Positions 36,484-48,140 of a stretch of 64,000 bases of DNA are shown here, in pieces. Numbering within the stretch: the stretch's first letter is position 1; each line of letters opens with the position of its first letter. A program made the translations under genes and the position numbers. The stretch is from Bosea sp. RAC05 (GTDB lineage: Bacteria; Pseudomonadota; Alphaproteobacteria; Rhizobiales; Beijerinckiaceae). The stretch spans positions 1,908,001 through 1,972,000 of the forward strand of contig NZ_CP016464.1 in assembly GCF_001713455.1 (NCBI RefSeq), in the 5' to 3' direction. The notes beneath the pieces are model-generated. The model was not told the DNA's origin, did no database searches, and saw only the letters and a list, made by a program, of their open reading frames with translations.

Positions 36484-37397
36484 GCGGGCCGGTGTCGCTC
36501 GTGAAGGCACAAGGCCGTCTGGTCGTGGCCGTGCCCTATCTCTGGCTGGGGCTCTTCTTCCTCGCGCCCTTCGTCATGGTGCTGCGGATCGCGCTGTCGG
36601 ATGCCGCCACCGCGTTGCCGCCCTATGCGCCGCATTTCGAGGGCTTCGCGGCGCTGCGCGACTTCCTGGCCGGGCTCGATCTCGAGAATTTCGGGCTGAT
36701 CTGGGAGGATCCACTCTACTGGCAGAGCTATCTCTTTTCGCTGCGCATCGCGGCGCTGACGACGCTGATCGCGCTCGCGATCGGCTATCCGCTCGCCTAT
36801 GCGATGGCGAGCGCCCCGGCGCGCTGGCGCGCCATCCTGCTCGTGCTCGTCATCCTGCCGTTCTGGACCTCCTTCCTGATCCGGGTCTACGCCTGGATCG
36901 GCATCCTGCGGCCCGAGGGCCTGCTCGACATGGCGCTGGCGGCGCTCGGCCTCAGCGATCAGCCGCTGCGACTGTTGAATACCGAGACCGCGGTCCTGAT
37001 CGGCATGGTCTATTCCTACCTGCCCTTCATGGTGCTGCCGCTCTATGCGACGCTGGAGAAGCTCGATCGCAGCCTGCTGGAGGCCGCCGCCGATCTCGGC
37101 GCGACGCCGCTCAGGGCCTTCGTGACGGTGACCTTGCCGCTCTCGCTGCCCGGCATCCTGGCCGGCTCGGTACTGGTGTTCATCCCCGCCATCGGCGAGT
37201 TCGTCATTCCAGACCTGCTCGGCGGTCCGGACACGACGATGATCGGCAAGGTTTTGTGGACCGAGTTCTTCTCCAACCGCGACTGGCCGCTGGCCTCGGC
37301 CGTGGCGGTCGTGCTGCTGGTGGTGCTGGTCCTGCCGCTGGCGTTGCTGCAGCGCGCGCGGCTGGCGCGGGCCGGCGAGGCGGGAGGCAGGGCATGA
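36480..37397 (+). CDS. potH: Polyamine ABC transporter permease PotH
   Basis: This 305-aa inner-membrane permease has about six membrane segments and an EAA-type loop (EAAADLGATPLRAFVTVTLP) that contacts PotG. It starts with GTG at 36480 overlapping the potG TGA. The N-terminus VPYLWLGLFFLAPFVMVLRI is PotB/PotH-like. It forms the channel with PotI. Confidence 0.92.
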   Translation: MSGPVSLVKAQGRLVVAVPYLWLGLFFLAPFVMVLRIALSDAATALPPYAPHFEGFAALRDFLAGLDLENFGLIWEDPLYWQSYLFSLRIAALTTLIALAIGYPLAYAMASAPARWRAILLVLVILPFWTSFLIRVYAWIGILRPEGLLDMALAALGLSDQPLRLLNTETAVLIGMVYSYLPFMVLPLYATLEKLDRSLLEAAADLGATPLRAFVTVTLPLSLPGILAGSVLVFIPAIGEFVIPDLLGGPDTTMIGKVLWTEFFSNRDWPLASAVAVVLLVVLVLPLALLQRARLARAGEAGGRA

Positions 37398-38182
37398 CCC
37401 GGCTCGGCCCCGGCCTCATCCTCGCCCTCGTCGCGGGCTTCGCCTTTCTCTATCTGCCGATCCTCGCGCTGATTGCCTATTCCTTCAACGCCTCGCGGCT
37501 CGTCACCGTCTGGGGCGGCTTCTCGACGCATTGGTACGGGACGCTGCTCGCCAACGAGCCGCTTTTGTCGGCGGCCTGGCTCAGCCTGCGCCTCGCCTTC
37601 GTCTCGGCCACGCTCGCAACCGTGTTGGGGACGCTTGCCGCGCTGGCCTTGGCGCGGCAGGGCCGCTTCCGCGGGCGCCTGCTGTTCTCCGGCATGGCGC
37701 TGGCGCCGCTGGTGATGCCGGAGGTGATCACCGGCCTTTCCCTTCTGCTGCTCTTCGTGGCGGCGGATGTGGAGCGCGGCTTCTGGACGGTGACGATCGC
37801 CCACGCGACCTTCGGCCTCGGCTTCGCCTGCATCGTCGTGCAGGCCCGCCTTGTCGGCTTCGACCGCTCGCTGGAGGAGGCGGCGCGCGATCTCGGCGCC
37901 ACGCCGCTGGTCACGTTCTGGACGGTGACCTTACCATTGATCGCGCCGGCGGTGGCGGCGGCCTGGCTGCTCGCCTTCACGCTGTCGCTCGACGACCTCG
38001 TCATCGCGAGCTTCACCACCGGGCCTGGCGCCACGACCCTGCCGATGCGGCTCTATTCGGCGGTTCGGCTCGGCGTCTCGCCCGAGATCAATGCCGCCTG
38101 CACCATCCTGATCGGCTTCGTCGCCACGGTGGTGATCGCGGCCTCGCTGCTGCTGAAGCGGCGCCAGGCCCTGGGCGCCTGA
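37394..38182 (+). CDS. potI: Polyamine ABC transporter permease PotI
   Basis: This 262-aa permease is the partner of PotH. It contains FLYLPILALIAYSFNASR near the start and the EAA loop EEAARDLGATPLVTFWTVTLP, then LDDLVIASFTTGPG, which is typical of PotC/PotI. The ATG overlaps the potH TGA (ATGA at 37394). Last gene of the operon; the following 136 bp have no clear terminator. Confidence 0.92.
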   Translation: MTRLGPGLILALVAGFAFLYLPILALIAYSFNASRLVTVWGGFSTHWYGTLLANEPLLSAAWLSLRLAFVSATLATVLGTLAALALARQGRFRGRLLFSGMALAPLVMPEVITGLSLLLLFVAADVERGFWTVTIAHATFGLGFACIVVQARLVGFDRSLEEAARDLGATPLVTFWTVTLPLIAPAVAAAWLLAFTLSLDDLVIASFTTGPGATTLPMRLYSAVRLGVSPEINAACTILIGFVATVVIAASLLLKRRQALGA

Positions 38183-38318
38183 GCGTCGGCGCGAGCTGGT
38201 TCCACCCATCCTGGCTAAACGGCGTGTGAATGGCGGCCTCAATCCCCGTTCAGATGCGATCCGCCATGGTCGTGGTCGAGGCGAGGGGATGGCCCGAGCC
38301 CGCAACAGGACAAGGATC

Positions 38319-38588
38319 ATGGCCCGCAGATTCGTCGTTACCGCGCTGGCCGGGCTCGCTCTCGGCGCTGCCGTGTTCGCCGCCGGCAGCGTCGTGGCGC
38401 CTGCCCCCGCCGAGGCCTTCGGGGGCCGCTACGAGGAGGGCTGGGGTCCGCCCCGGCATGGCTGGCGGCCGCCGCCGCCCGTCTTCCACGGCTACTGGGG
38501 CCGCCGCCGCTGGCATCACCATGACGGCTACGGCTTCCGTCCGCCGCCGCCCCGCTACGGCTACGGCTATGGTCACGGCTGGCGCTAG
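38319..38588 (+). CDS. Small exported Gly/His/Tyr/Pro-rich protein
   Basis: This 89-aa protein has a signal peptide (VTALAGLALGAAVFAAGSVVAPAPAEA) and a mature part of about 55 residues made of Pro-Pro-Pro, Tyr-Gly and His-His-His-Asp clusters, with many Arg and Trp. AGGACAAGG precedes the ATG (38319). Such composition occurs in surface or metal-binding small proteins of Rhizobiales; none has a firm function that I can assign. It is downstream of potI but 136 bp away, so it probably has its own promoter. Confidence 0.68.
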   Translation: MARRFVVTALAGLALGAAVFAAGSVVAPAPAEAFGGRYEEGWGPPRHGWRPPPPVFHGYWGRRRWHHHDGYGFRPPPPRYGYGYGHGWR

Positions 38589-38615
38589 TGTCGCGCAGCG
38601 ACGCCCGTGATCATG

Positions 38616-38647
38616 GGACAGGCGCGGCCCGCCGGCCGCGCCTGTCC
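38616..38647. terminator. Perfect 14-bp hairpin, bidirectional terminator candidate
   Basis: GGACAGGCGCGGCC, loop CGCC, then GGCCGCGCCTGTCC: a perfect stem in the 60-bp gap between the convergent small exported protein gene and the methylmalonyl-CoA mutase gene. There is no U-tract on either side, as is frequent in high-GC genomes. Confidence 0.65.
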
Positions 38648-38648
38648 G

Positions 38649-40810
<2,162 letters not shown>

Positions 40811-40814
<4 letters not shown>

Positions 40815-41635
40815 GGCTGTCTCCCGTCCTGACGATCCCACCAGTGGTGGAAATGATGCACCGGTCCGTGCCCATGGCCAACCGGAACCTCGTCGGCCGC
40901 CGCGATCGCCGCCGAGATGTAGGTCTTGGCCTGGCCGACGGCCTCCGGCAGCGAAAGCCCCTTTGCCAGCCCAGATGCGATGGCCGATGACAGGGTGCAG
41001 CCCGTGCCATGGGTGTTGCGCGTGGTCAGGCGCGGCGCCGCGAAGCGCTGGCGGCTGCCGCCCGCGAGCAGGAGCAGGTCACTGCTGTTGTCGCCGCCGC
41101 CATGCCCGCCCTTGATCAGGACATTGGCGGCGCCGAGCGCGGCGAGCGCATCCGCCTGTCGCTCGACAGCGTCCTCGGTTTGCGCCTCGCTTGTGCCGAG
41201 CAGGGCGGCCGCTTCCGGCAGGTTGGGGGTGATCAGCGTCGCCAGCGGGAAGAGATGGCGGTGGATGGCGGCGACGGCCTCGTTTTCCAGGAGCCGCGCG
41301 CCGGAGGCCGCAACCATCACCGGATCGAGCACGATGTTGCGCGCCTTGTGGCGCTTCAGCCCCGCGGCCACGGTCTCGATCAGCTCGGCCGTCGCCAGCA
41401 TGCCGATCTTCACCGCCGCGACGTCGAGATCCTCGAAGACGGCGTCGATCTGCTGCGCGACGAAAGCCGCCGGCACGGCATGAATCGCGCTCACGCCCCT
41501 CGTGTTCTGCGCGGTCAGCGCGACGATGACGCTGGCGCCGTAGACCTGATGGGCCGCAAAGGTCTTGAGATCGGCCTGGATGCCGGCGCCGCCACTGGAA
41601 TCCGAGCCGGCGATGGTCAGGGCGATGGTGGTCAT
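40811..41635 (-). CDS. thiD: Hydroxymethylpyrimidine/phosphomethylpyrimidine kinase ThiD
   Basis: This 274-aa PfkB-like kinase phosphorylates HMP and HMP-P in thiamine synthesis or salvage. The N-terminus [20 protein letters not shown] is diagnostic, with later [15 protein letters not shown] and [15 protein letters not shown]. It lies between mutA (12 bp upstream) and scpA, whose start it overlaps. No thi genes and no TPP riboswitch fold were recognised near it, so it probably shares the mutase transcript. Confidence 0.94.
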
Positions 41636-41647
41636 GGCCCGGTCTCC

Positions 41648-43615
41648 TCAGGTGGCATCGTGCGCGCGCCGCAGCGCGTCGAGCACGTCGCAGCCGGCAT
41701 AGATGAACGACCTCACTCCCGCATTGTTCAGCGCCTCCTCCAGTTCGCCGGGCCGGCCCGCGAGCCAGACTGTCGCGCCCGCCGCCGTCAGCGCCTGCGC
41801 AGCGGGGACGCCCTCGGCAGCATAGGCGGCGTCCGCCCCGCACAGGCAGGCGAGCCTTGCGCCCGAGGCCGTGAAGGCGGCCGTGAGCGCGGCGAGATCG
41901 GTGCCGCCGTCCTGCGCGAAGCCGTCGCCGACCGGGGCGGCGAGACCGCCCGCCTCGAACAGGTTGCGCGCGAAGCCGGCGCGCGCCGTGAAATCGGCGA
42001 CCGGCCCGAGCGTCGCCAGGAAGACGACCGGCTTTACGGCCGCCGCATCGGCCCGGTCGCGCAGCGTCTCAAAGGGTTCGGCCAGCCGCTGCGACGGGAG
42101 GGCCTTCGCCCGCAAGCCGTCCTGCGGCGCGATCAGGCCCTCCTGGCGTTCGGCGCCTGCGGCGAGCCGAGCGATCAGGGCGTCGGGATCGGGCGCAGTT
42201 CCGGTCCGGCCCGTCGGCGTGCCGATGGTGACTGGGGCCACATCCAGCACGGCAACCGCGGCCTCCCTGAGGTTCGGGAACTCGCTCGTGCCGGTGATCG
42301 GCTCGCGCCGCGTCGCGATCGCCCTGGCGTGCGCGTCGCGCTGATGTTCCAGCGCCGTCTGGGCCGTGCCGGCGGTGAGCGCGGCGAGGATCCCCGGCAG
42401 GCCGTCCTTCGCCTGCCGCTCGACCGCCTGCATCTGCGCCCAGCCCTGCTCGCACAGCGCCTGCGTCAGCGTCTCGAAGCTGCCGGAGCCCGCGGCGGGG
42501 TCGGCGACGCGCCAGAGATTGGCCTCCTCCAGCAGCACGAGCTGGGTGTTGCGCGCGATGCGGCGGGCAAAGGCATCCGACAAACCGAGTGCTGCGGTGA
42601 AGGGCTGCACGGTGATCGAGTCCGCGCCGCCGATGCCCGCCGAGAAGGTGGCGATGGTGCCGCGCAGCAGATTGACCCACGGGTCGCGCCGCGTCAGCGA
42701 GCGCCAGGCCGTCTCCGCATGCAGGACCATCGGCGCCGGCGTCAGCCCGCAGGCGCGCTGGATGCGGGCCCAGATCAGGCGGGCCGCCCGTAGCTTGGCG
42801 ATCGTCAGGAACTCGTCGGTGTCGGCGACCAGCGTGAAGGAGATCGCGTCGCGCGCCTCCTCCAGCGAAAAGCCTGCGGCTTCCAGCGCGCGCAGATAGG
42901 CGATGGCGCTCGCCACGCCATAGCCCAGTTCCTGCGCCTCGCTGGCCCCGGCCTCGTGCCAGGGCCGGGTGTCGACCGTGACGAAGGGGCCGTTGAAGCC
43001 GCGCGCCTTCAGCGCCCGGATCGTCGCGGCGAGACGGCGCCCGACCTCGGCCCAGGAGGCCGCGAGCCCGCCCGTGCCGGCGAAGACGCCGATCGGGTCC
43101 ATGCCGAAATCGAGCGACAGCGCCTCGGGCGAAAGCCCGCGCATCTCGACCAGCGCGGCCAGCAGCAGCGCGTTGATGCGACCCTCCGGGGCAGGGTCGA
43201 GTCGCAACTGGATCAGGTCGAGCATTGCGCCGTCGAGAGCGGCATCGAGAGCAGCGACATCCTTTGCGACAAGCCCGTATCCGCGTGCGGCGTGGGCTCC
43301 GGCGAAGGCGATCGTCAGCGCGTTCGCGCCGCCCTCGAGATCGGCCAGAGCCAGCTTTTGCGCCTCGGCCGGCTCGGGATGGTCGAGCCGGGCCGTAACC
43401 TGCCAGCGCCCGGCCTGCGCGCGCAGGGGCCGGGCCGGCGGGGATGCCGCCAGATAGAGCGGCTCGACACGGATGCCGTCGGCCGTCTTGGCCACCAGGC
43501 GCTTCTCGAAATCGCCGCCCTTGAGCACCTTGTCGACCGCCGCGCGCCAGGCCTCCTGCGTCGGGGCCGGAAACGCGCTCATGAAGGACAGGTCGGGGTC
43601 CGGGGCCGAAGTCAT
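41648..43615 (-). CDS. mutA: Methylmalonyl-CoA mutase small (beta) subunit
   Basis: This 655-aa homologue of the mutase catalytic barrel contains [20 protein letters not shown] and [20 protein letters not shown]. Its C-terminal cobalamin-like domain lacks the Asp-x-His-x-x-Gly motif ([11 protein letters not shown] at the equivalent place), as is normal for the non-catalytic beta chain. First gene of the mutA-thiD-scpA unit. ATG gives [15 protein letters not shown]. It fits the mutase heterodimer type known from Propionibacterium and several alphaproteobacteria. Confidence 0.92.
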   Translation of the reverse strand: MTSAPDPDLSFMSAFPAPTQEAWRAAVDKVLKGGDFEKRLVAKTADGIRVEPLYLAASPPARPLRAQAGRWQVTARLDHPEPAEAQKLALADLEGGANALTIAFAGAHAARGYGLVAKDVAALDAALDGAMLDLIQLRLDPAPEGRINALLLAALVEMRGLSPEALSLDFGMDPIGVFAGTGGLAASWAEVGRRLAATIRALKARGFNGPFVTVDTRPWHEAGASEAQELGYGVASAIAYLRALEAAGFSLEEARDAISFTLVADTDEFLTIAKLRAARLIWARIQRACGLTPAPMVLHAETAWRSLTRRDPWVNLLRGTIATFSAGIGGADSITVQPFTAALGLSDAFARRIARNTQLVLLEEANLWRVADPAAGSGSFETLTQALCEQGWAQMQAVERQAKDGLPGILAALTAGTAQTALEHQRDAHARAIATRREPITGTSEFPNLREAAVAVLDVAPVTIGTPTGRTGTAPDPDALIARLAAGAERQEGLIAPQDGLRAKALPSQRLAEPFETLRDRADAAAVKPVVFLATLGPVADFTARAGFARNLFEAGGLAAPVGDGFAQDGGTDLAALTAAFTASGARLACLCGADAAYAAEGVPAAQALTAAGATVWLAGRPGELEEALNNAGVRSFIYAGCDVLDALRRAHDAT

Positions 43616-43744
43616 GCGAAGCTGTCCTCGTCATCAGCCGCTGCGCGGCTGCGTGGCGGTGATTGCCATGCGGGGCGCCGCGCCGCCATTCCTACTTCGT
43701 CGCAACGCGGCTGCGCAAACCCGCGCCGGGGAGGGGGCAAACGA

Positions 43745-43768
43745 CAACGCCGCCTGGCGGCGGCGTTG
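43745..43768 (-). terminator. Hairpin terminator candidate of the DUF gene at 43794-44180
   Basis: CAACGCCGCC, loop GCCA (minus strand), GGCGGCGTTG: a perfect 10-bp stem 25 bp past the stop of the leftward gene, followed on the minus strand by TCGTTTG, a weak U-rich tract. The rest of the 178-bp gap shows GC-rich DNA without a recognised gene. Confidence 0.55.
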
Positions 43769-43793
43769 CAAGGTCCATCGCGGCGGCGGCGCC

Positions 43794-44180
43794 TTAGACG
43801 AACTGGCCGAGCCCCGGGATCGCGCCGACGATGGCGCCCATCGCATCCTCGCCCGCCTTCTCGCGGCCGACGGCGAACATTTCCTTCGAGACGGACTGGA
43901 TCTGGCCCATCGACAGGCCGGCGCCCATCAGCTGTCCGCCGAGCGCCATCACGCCGCCGCTGCCGCCCATCAGGCCGCCGACCATACCCATCAGGCCGCC
44001 CTTGGCGCCGCCCTCGGCGGCGGCGAGTTCCTCTGCGCCCGGCAGGGCCGCCATCAGCTGCCCGATCTCGGCCGCCGGGCCCTCCTTCTGCAGGAAGGCG
44101 AGAATGATGCCGATCGCCTTGCGGGCGAGCTCTTCGTTGAGGCCCGAGGCCGCGATCACGCGGGAAATCAGTTCGTCCAT
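43794..44180 (-). CDS. Small DUF2267/DUF2780-like protein
   Basis: This 128-aa protein starts MDELISRVIAASGLNEEL (ATG 44178-44180), has a helical first half (KAIGIILAFLQKEGP), a Gly/Met-rich centre (GLMGMVGGLMGGSGG) and an ending GEDAMGAIVGAIPGLGQFV. The pattern resembles DUF2267 or VcgC/VcgE-type DUF2780 proteins, with no known function. No signal peptide. It diverges from the HerA-like ATPase gene with a 157-bp gap. Confidence 0.75.
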   Translation of the reverse strand: MDELISRVIAASGLNEELARKAIGIILAFLQKEGPAAEIGQLMAALPGAEELAAAEGGAKGGLMGMVGGLMGGSGGVMALGGQLMGAGLSMGQIQSVSKEMFAVGREKAGEDAMGAIVGAIPGLGQFV

Positions 44181-44337
44181 GATGTCGATCCTGTCGGTTG
44201 CGGCGCGGATGGCCAGATAGTTCACATATCAACGATTGGGCGGATGCGATAGTCCGGCGACCGGACGGGCTTCCGCCGACGACCGCCATTCGCTACATCC
44301 TTGGCCGTGACCCATCGACAGCACAACAGGCAGGCCC

Positions 44338-45882
44338 ATGGCGGATGACGGCGCGATTCTGATCGGCAAGAGCTGGAAGCCGGAGACCCTCCTGCTCAAG
44401 CTCGCCAACCGCCACGGCCTCGTCACCGGCGCCACCGGCACCGGCAAGACCGTGACGCTGCAGGTGCTGGCCGAGGGCTTCGCCCGCGAGGGCGTGCCGG
44501 TCTTCGCCGCCGACATCAAGGGCGACCTTTCGGGCATCGCCGCGCCCGGCGATTCCAAGCCGCCCTTCCTCAAGCGCGCCGAGGAGATCGGCGTGAAATA
44601 CGAGCCCGACCAGTTCACCACCGTGTTCTGGGACGTCTTCGGCGAGCAGGGCCACCCCGTCCGCGCCACGATCTCGGAGATGGGGCCGCTGCTGCTGGCG
44701 CGCCTGCTCGATCTCAACGAGACGCAGGAGGGCGTGCTCAACATCGCCTTCCGCATCGCCGACGAGCAGAAGCTGCTGCTGCTCGACCTCAAGGACCTGC
44801 GCGCCATCCTCGGCTTCATCGCCGAGAACGCCAAGGACCTGACGACGAAATACGGCAACGTCACCTCGCAGACGGTCGGCACGATCCAGCGCGCGCTGCT
44901 GGTGCTGGAAAACCAGAAGGGCGACCTGTTCTTCGGCGAACCGGCGCTGGAAATCTCCGATCTGATGCGCACGGACCGCTATGGCCGCGGCATCGTCAAC
45001 ATCATGGCCGCCGACAAGCTGATGGCCAATCCGCGGCTCTATGCGACCTTCCTGCTCTGGCTGCTCTCGGAGCTGTTCGAGCAGCTGCCCGAGGTCGGCG
45101 ACCTCGACAAGCCCAAGCTCGTCTTCTTCTTCGACGAGGCGCATCTGCTCTTCAACGGCGCGCCCAAGGCGCTGCTGACGGCGGTCGAGCAGGTCGTGCG
45201 GCTGATCCGCTCCAAGGGCATCGGCGTCTATTTCGTCACGCAGAACCCGCTCGACATCCCCGAGACCGTGCTGGCCCAGCTCGGCAACCGCGTCCAGCAC
45301 GCCCTGCGCGCCTTCACCCCGCGCGACCAGAAGGCGGTCAAGGCCGCCGCCGAAACCTTCCGCCAAAACCCCAAGATCAACACGGCTGAGGCGATCATGC
45401 ATCTGGCGGTCGGCGAGGCGCTGATCTCGACGCTCGAGGGCCGGGGCTCGCCCACGGTCGTCGAGCGCACGCTGATCGCGCCGCCGATGGCCCAGGTCGG
45501 GCCCTGCTCGGCACAGATCCGCCAGCAGGCGCTGACGGAGTCCGGCTTCAAGGGCAAGTACGACACGATGATCGACCGCGAGTCGGCCTATGAAGAGCTG
45601 ATGAGCCGGAAGAACATGGCGCCCGAAGGCGAAGTCGTTGAGGCCTCGACGACCGGGGGCGGCGGCATCCTCGACACGATCGGCGGCTGGCTCGGCGGCA
45701 GCGGCGCGCCGCAGCAGCGGCCGAAGACCGGCCCCGGCAGCCGCGGCGGCGCCCTGCCGCAGAGCATGGCCGAGAAGGTCCTGACCTCGGCGGCCCGCTC
45801 GGCCGCGACCACGATCGGCCGCCAGGTCGGCACCGCGATCCTGCGCGGGGTGCTTGGCAGCATGATGGGCGGGAAGCGGTAG
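44338..45882 (+). CDS. HerA-like helicase/ATPase, DUF853 family
   Basis: This 514-aa cytoplasmic P-loop ATPase has Walker A GATGTGKT (about residues 31-38), Walker B KLVFFFDEAHLLF and conserved IPETVLAQLGNRVQHALRAF. DUF853 proteins resemble the HerA/FtsK DNA translocase fold; E. coli YjgR is a member. The C-terminal 120 residues are Gly/Ala-rich (GGWLGGSGAPQQR) and may be disordered or tethering. Monocistronic. There is no NurA-like nuclease or defence partner nearby, so a housekeeping role is more likely than a defence role. Confidence 0.9.
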   Translation: MADDGAILIGKSWKPETLLLKLANRHGLVTGATGTGKTVTLQVLAEGFAREGVPVFAADIKGDLSGIAAPGDSKPPFLKRAEEIGVKYEPDQFTTVFWDVFGEQGHPVRATISEMGPLLLARLLDLNETQEGVLNIAFRIADEQKLLLLDLKDLRAILGFIAENAKDLTTKYGNVTSQTVGTIQRALLVLENQKGDLFFGEPALEISDLMRTDRYGRGIVNIMAADKLMANPRLYATFLLWLLSELFEQLPEVGDLDKPKLVFFFDEAHLLFNGAPKALLTAVEQVVRLIRSKGIGVYFVTQNPLDIPETVLAQLGNRVQHALRAFTPRDQKAVKAAAETFRQNPKINTAEAIMHLAVGEALISTLEGRGSPTVVERTLIAPPMAQVGPCSAQIRQQALTESGFKGKYDTMIDRESAYEELMSRKNMAPEGEVVEASTTGGGGILDTIGGWLGGSGAPQQRPKTGPGSRGGALPQSMAEKVLTSAARSAATTIGRQVGTAILRGVLGSMMGGKR

Positions 45883-45904
45883 CAAGCGCGCCAAGCGCGG
45901 GCTC

Positions 45905-46026
45905 AGCCCTCATCCTGAGGAGGCGCGAAGCGGCGTCTCGGAGGATGATCCAGCGATCGCTGGAGCCTCCTGAAAGCATCCTTCGAGACGCCATTTCTGA
46001 CGAAATGGCTCCTCAGGATGAGGGCT
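45905..46026. repeat. Palindromic repeat (AGCCCTCATCCTGAGGAG arms), intergenic copy
   Basis: The same perfect 18-bp arms as the copy inside xdhA (13175-13283): AGCCCTCATCCTGAGGAG at 45905-45922 and its inverse at 46009-46026. Inner inverted pieces are TCTCGGAGGATG and CATCCTTCGAGA. It fills most of the 277-bp gap between the HerA-like gene and the dipeptidase gene. Confidence 0.88.
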
Positions 46027-46159
46027 GTGGTGAATGCCACGCTTGCAGGGCTGGTATTGCCTGCATGTTCGGATGCTGACGCCGCCCCCGTGCCTTGCCA
46101 TGATGGCGTCACCTGAATCGGCTCAGCTTTCCCGCACGAGCCCAGCCTTGCCGAGTGCC

Positions 46160-47551
46160 ATGACCCAGCTTCCTGCGATCCTCGCCCGCCTCGATGCCGA
46201 TCTCGACGCCTCGCTGGCGCGCCTGTCGTCCTGGCTCGAAATCCCCTCGATCTCGACGGATTCGGCTTACGCCGCCGACAGCCGCCGCGCGGCGGAGTGG
46301 CTGGCGAAGGACCTGGAATCGCTCGGCTTCACCGCCGGCCTGCGCGAGACGCCCGGCCATCCGATCGTGCTCGCCCACCGGCCCAAGCCCGGCGCACCGC
46401 ATGTGCTGTTCTACGGCCATTACGACGTCCAGCCGGTGGACCCGCTGGAGCTCTGGGACACCAAGCCCTTCGCGCCCGTGATCAAGGAGATCGAGCCCGG
46501 TCGCCGGGTCATCGTCGCGCGCGGGGCCTGCGACGACAAGGGCCAGGTCATGACCTTCATCGAGGCGCTGCGGGCAACGATCGCCGAGACCGGCGACCTG
46601 CCGATCGGCGTGACCGTGATGGTCGAGGGCGAGGAGGAATCGGGTTCGGTCAACCTGCCGGCCTTCGTCCGCGACAATGCCGCCGAGCTGAAGGCCGATT
46701 TCGCGCTCGTCTGCGACACCGGCATGTGGGACCGGCAGACCCCGGCCATCACCGCCTCGCTGCGCGGCCTGGTCTATCAGGAGGTGACGATCACCTGCGC
46801 CGACCGCGACCTGCATTCCGGCCTGTTCGGCGGTGCGGCCGCCAACCCCGTCCATGTGCTCGCGAAGATCGTCGCCGCGCTGCATGACGAGGACGGGCGC
46901 ATCACGCTGCCGGGCTTCTATGACGGCGTCGAGGAGCCGACGAACCAGCAGAAGGCCGACTGGGCCGATCTCAACCTAACCGAGGACGAGTTCCTCGGCC
47001 AGATCGGGCTAAAGCACTCCATCGGCGAGAAGGGGCGCATGCTGATCGAGCAGATCCAGTCCCGCCCGACCTGTGACGTCAACGGGCTCTGGGGCGGCTA
47101 TACCGGTGAGGGCACCAAGACGGTGATCGCCGGCAAGGCCTCGGCCAAGGTCTCCTTCCGCCTCGTCGGCCAGCAGGATCCCGACAAGATCGCCGCCGCC
47201 TTCCAGGCCTTCGTGCGCGCGCGGCTGCCGGCCGATGTCACGGCGGAGTTCATCGCCCATGGCGCCTCGCCGGCCATCGCCGTGCCGGTCGAGTCGCAGG
47301 CCCTGCGCCAGGCGCAGAATGCGCTGACCGAGGAATGGGGCCGCAAGGCCGTGACCATCGGCTCGGGCGGGTCGATCCCCGTCGTCGGCGATTTCAAGCG
47401 CCTGCTCGGCATCGACACGCTGCTCGTCGGCTTCGGGCTCGACGACGACCGGGTGCATTCGCCCAACGAGAAATACGACCTCTCCTCCTTCCACAAGGGC
47501 CAGCGCTCCTGGGCACGCATCCTGCAGGCACTTGCCGCGAAGGGGGCCTGA
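46160..47551 (+). CDS. M20-family dipeptidase (zinc metallopeptidase)
   Basis: This 463-aa cytoplasmic di-zinc peptidase shows the M20 ligand set: His in [14 protein letters not shown], bridging Asp in RGACDDKGQ, catalytic Glu pair in EGEEESGS, Asp in [11 protein letters not shown] and His in [12 protein letters not shown] lid domain is inserted in the middle. It resembles dipeptidases of the PepV/CNDP-like M20 group. ATG at 46160; longer readings upstream run into the repeat. The LOG-family gene follows 4 bp after its stop, so they are co-transcribed. Confidence 0.92.
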   Translation: MTQLPAILARLDADLDASLARLSSWLEIPSISTDSAYAADSRRAAEWLAKDLESLGFTAGLRETPGHPIVLAHRPKPGAPHVLFYGHYDVQPVDPLELWDTKPFAPVIKEIEPGRRVIVARGACDDKGQVMTFIEALRATIAETGDLPIGVTVMVEGEEESGSVNLPAFVRDNAAELKADFALVCDTGMWDRQTPAITASLRGLVYQEVTITCADRDLHSGLFGGAAANPVHVLAKIVAALHDEDGRITLPGFYDGVEEPTNQQKADWADLNLTEDEFLGQIGLKHSIGEKGRMLIEQIQSRPTCDVNGLWGGYTGEGTKTVIAGKASAKVSFRLVGQQDPDKIAAAFQAFVRARLPADVTAEFIAHGASPAIAVPVESQALRQAQNALTEEWGRKAVTIGSGGSIPVVGDFKRLLGIDTLLVGFGLDDDRVHSPNEKYDLSSFHKGQRSWARILQALAAKGA

Positions 47552-47555
47552 GCCG

Positions 47556-48137
47556 ATGAAATCCGTCTGCGTGTTCTGCGGGTCCAACCCCGGCAATGAT
47601 CCTGTCTATGCCGAAGGCGCGCGCGCCATGGGCGCCGAGATTGCGAGGCGCGGCATGGTGCTGGTCTATGGCGGCGGCGCGGTCGGGCTGATGGGCATCG
47701 TCGCCGATGCCGCGCTCGCGGCCGGCGGCGAGGTCCATGGCGTCATCCCCCGCGCGCTGCGCGAAAAGGAGGTCGGCCATCACCATCTGACCCGGCTCGA
47801 AATCGTCGAGACCATGCATATCCGCAAGGCCCGCATGGCGGAGCTGTCGGAAGGCTTCATCGCCATGCCCGGCGGCATCGGCACCTTCGAGGAGCTGTTC
47901 GAGATCTGGACCTGGGCCCAGCTCGGCATCCACGACAAGCCGCTCGCCTTCCTCAATGTCGCTGGCTTCTACGATCCCTTGGCGACCTTCCTCGACAACA
48001 CGGTGGAGGCCGGCTTCCTGAAGCAGACCCACCGCGCCATGACAATCACCGACACGGAGCCCGCGACCCTGCTCGACCGCATGGAGCAGTATGTTCCGGC
48101 GGTGACGTATAAATGGGTGGAGAAGGAGGAGGTGTAG
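47556..48137 (+). CDS. LOG-family nucleotide 5'-monophosphate phosphoribohydrolase (TIGR00730)
   Basis: This 193-aa Rossmann-like enzyme is of the LOG family, which cleaves ribose-5-phosphate from cytokinin nucleotides or AMP-like nucleotides. The two family motifs are visible: [12 protein letters not shown] near the start, [11 protein letters not shown], and [10 protein letters not shown] at residues 104-113. It starts at ATG 47556, 4 bp after the dipeptidase stop. In bacteria without plant contact the physiological role is usually AMP or nucleotide salvage; cytokinin production is possible. It ends 3 bp from the convergent RelA/SpoT-domain gene. Confidence 0.92.
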   Translation: MKSVCVFCGSNPGNDPVYAEGARAMGAEIARRGMVLVYGGGAVGLMGIVADAALAAGGEVHGVIPRALREKEVGHHHLTRLEIVETMHIRKARMAELSEGFIAMPGGIGTFEELFEIWTWAQLGIHDKPLAFLNVAGFYDPLATFLDNTVEAGFLKQTHRAMTITDTEPATLLDRMEQYVPAVTYKWVEKEEV

Positions 48138-48140
48138 TTC

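Noticed and set aside
34114..36510. Long minus-strand open frame opposite potF and potG
   Set aside because: It is a shadow of the pot genes with skewed composition and no domain.
41636..41647. TPP riboswitch ahead of thiD
   Set aside because: Only 12 bp separate mutA and thiD, so there is no space for the aptamer and no THI-box-like sequence.
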